Part shown: piece after piece, positions 63,892 through 64,000 of the stretch
Layout of the letters: each line of letters starts with the position of its first letter
Numbering within the stretch: position 1 is the first letter of the stretch
Assembly (NCBI GenBank): GCA_948146395.1
Contig: OX411544.1
Coordinates: 38,100,630-38,164,629, forward strand
From: Fragum whitleyi
Lineage: Eukaryota > Mollusca > Bivalvia > Cardiida > Cardiidae
Direction of reading: 5' to 3'
DNA length: 64,000 nucleotides
Notes under the pieces: model-generated
Told to the model about the DNA's origin: nothing
Database searches by the model: none
Seen by the model: the letters and a program-made list of their open reading frames with translations, nothing else
Translations under genes and position numbers: made by a program

Positions 63892-64000
63892 TTATTTTGT
63901 TAGCACATAATCTTTAAACCGAACTGGTGGTTTTTTCAATCTTACTGGTCGTGAAGGTTTTTCTACCTCACTGTTAATGCTCTCCGTCCAAGAATCATTA
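63892..64000 (-). CDS. Retrotransposon Pol polyprotein C-terminus (partial)
   Basis: Open to the right edge of the window; ends with the codons for RPVRLKKPPVRFKDYVLTK then TAA at 63894-63892. An Arg/Pro-rich R.VR.KKPP.R tail just before the polypurine tract is typical of Ty3-type (and some other) LTR element Pol proteins. The rest of the element is outside the window, so the superfamily is not settled. Confidence 0.65.
   Translation of the reverse strand, partial: NDSWTESINSEVEKPSRPVRLKKPPVRFKDYVLTK

Overview
This window is animal nuclear DNA, most likely from a bivalve mollusc. It is AT-rich, with short exons spread over long introns. The introns hold the element types typical of bivalves: tandem-repeat elements with GTCC/GACG microsatellites (pearl/HINE-like), tRNA-derived SINEs and very many foldback or TIR MITEs. 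The species is not identified. All gene calls come from reading splice sites and exon phase by eye and comparing with remembered family features; no search was run.

Layout. (1) 1-28.0 kb: the 3' part of TTC27 on the + strand. Twelve exons (4234-28005) join into 392 codons without a stop, and every exon phase matches. The last intron is 8.6 kb and holds an apparently intact hAT transposase gene (20348-22964), a 732-bp tandem-repeat element with a 12-bp flanking duplication, and a hAT-like element (25175-26820) nested in another repeat. (2) 31.4-57.9 kb: a complete MRPL4 (mitochondrial ribosomal protein uL4m) on the - strand, tail-to-tail with TTC27. Ten exons give 292 codons plus a stop. A decayed hAT transposase lies in its second intron. 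(3) 60.3-62.7 kb: a second, partial copy of the TTC27 3' end (last two exons and downstream DNA) upstream of MRPL4. It lacks several elements found in the first copy, so it acts as a natural empty-site control. (4) 63.3-64 kb: the end of an LTR retrotransposon (C-terminus of Pol, polypurine tract, LTR) running off the right edge.

The most unusual observation is that both host genes carry a tandem array made from one of their own exon edges. In TTC27 the 3' part of an exon plus its splice donor is repeated about six times (101-107 bp period). In MRPL4 the splice acceptor plus the first half of an exon is repeated eight times (77-78 bp period). The partial TTC27 duplicate also begins at, or within a couple of bases of, an exon boundary, where it is joined to half of a TTAA-flanked MITE.
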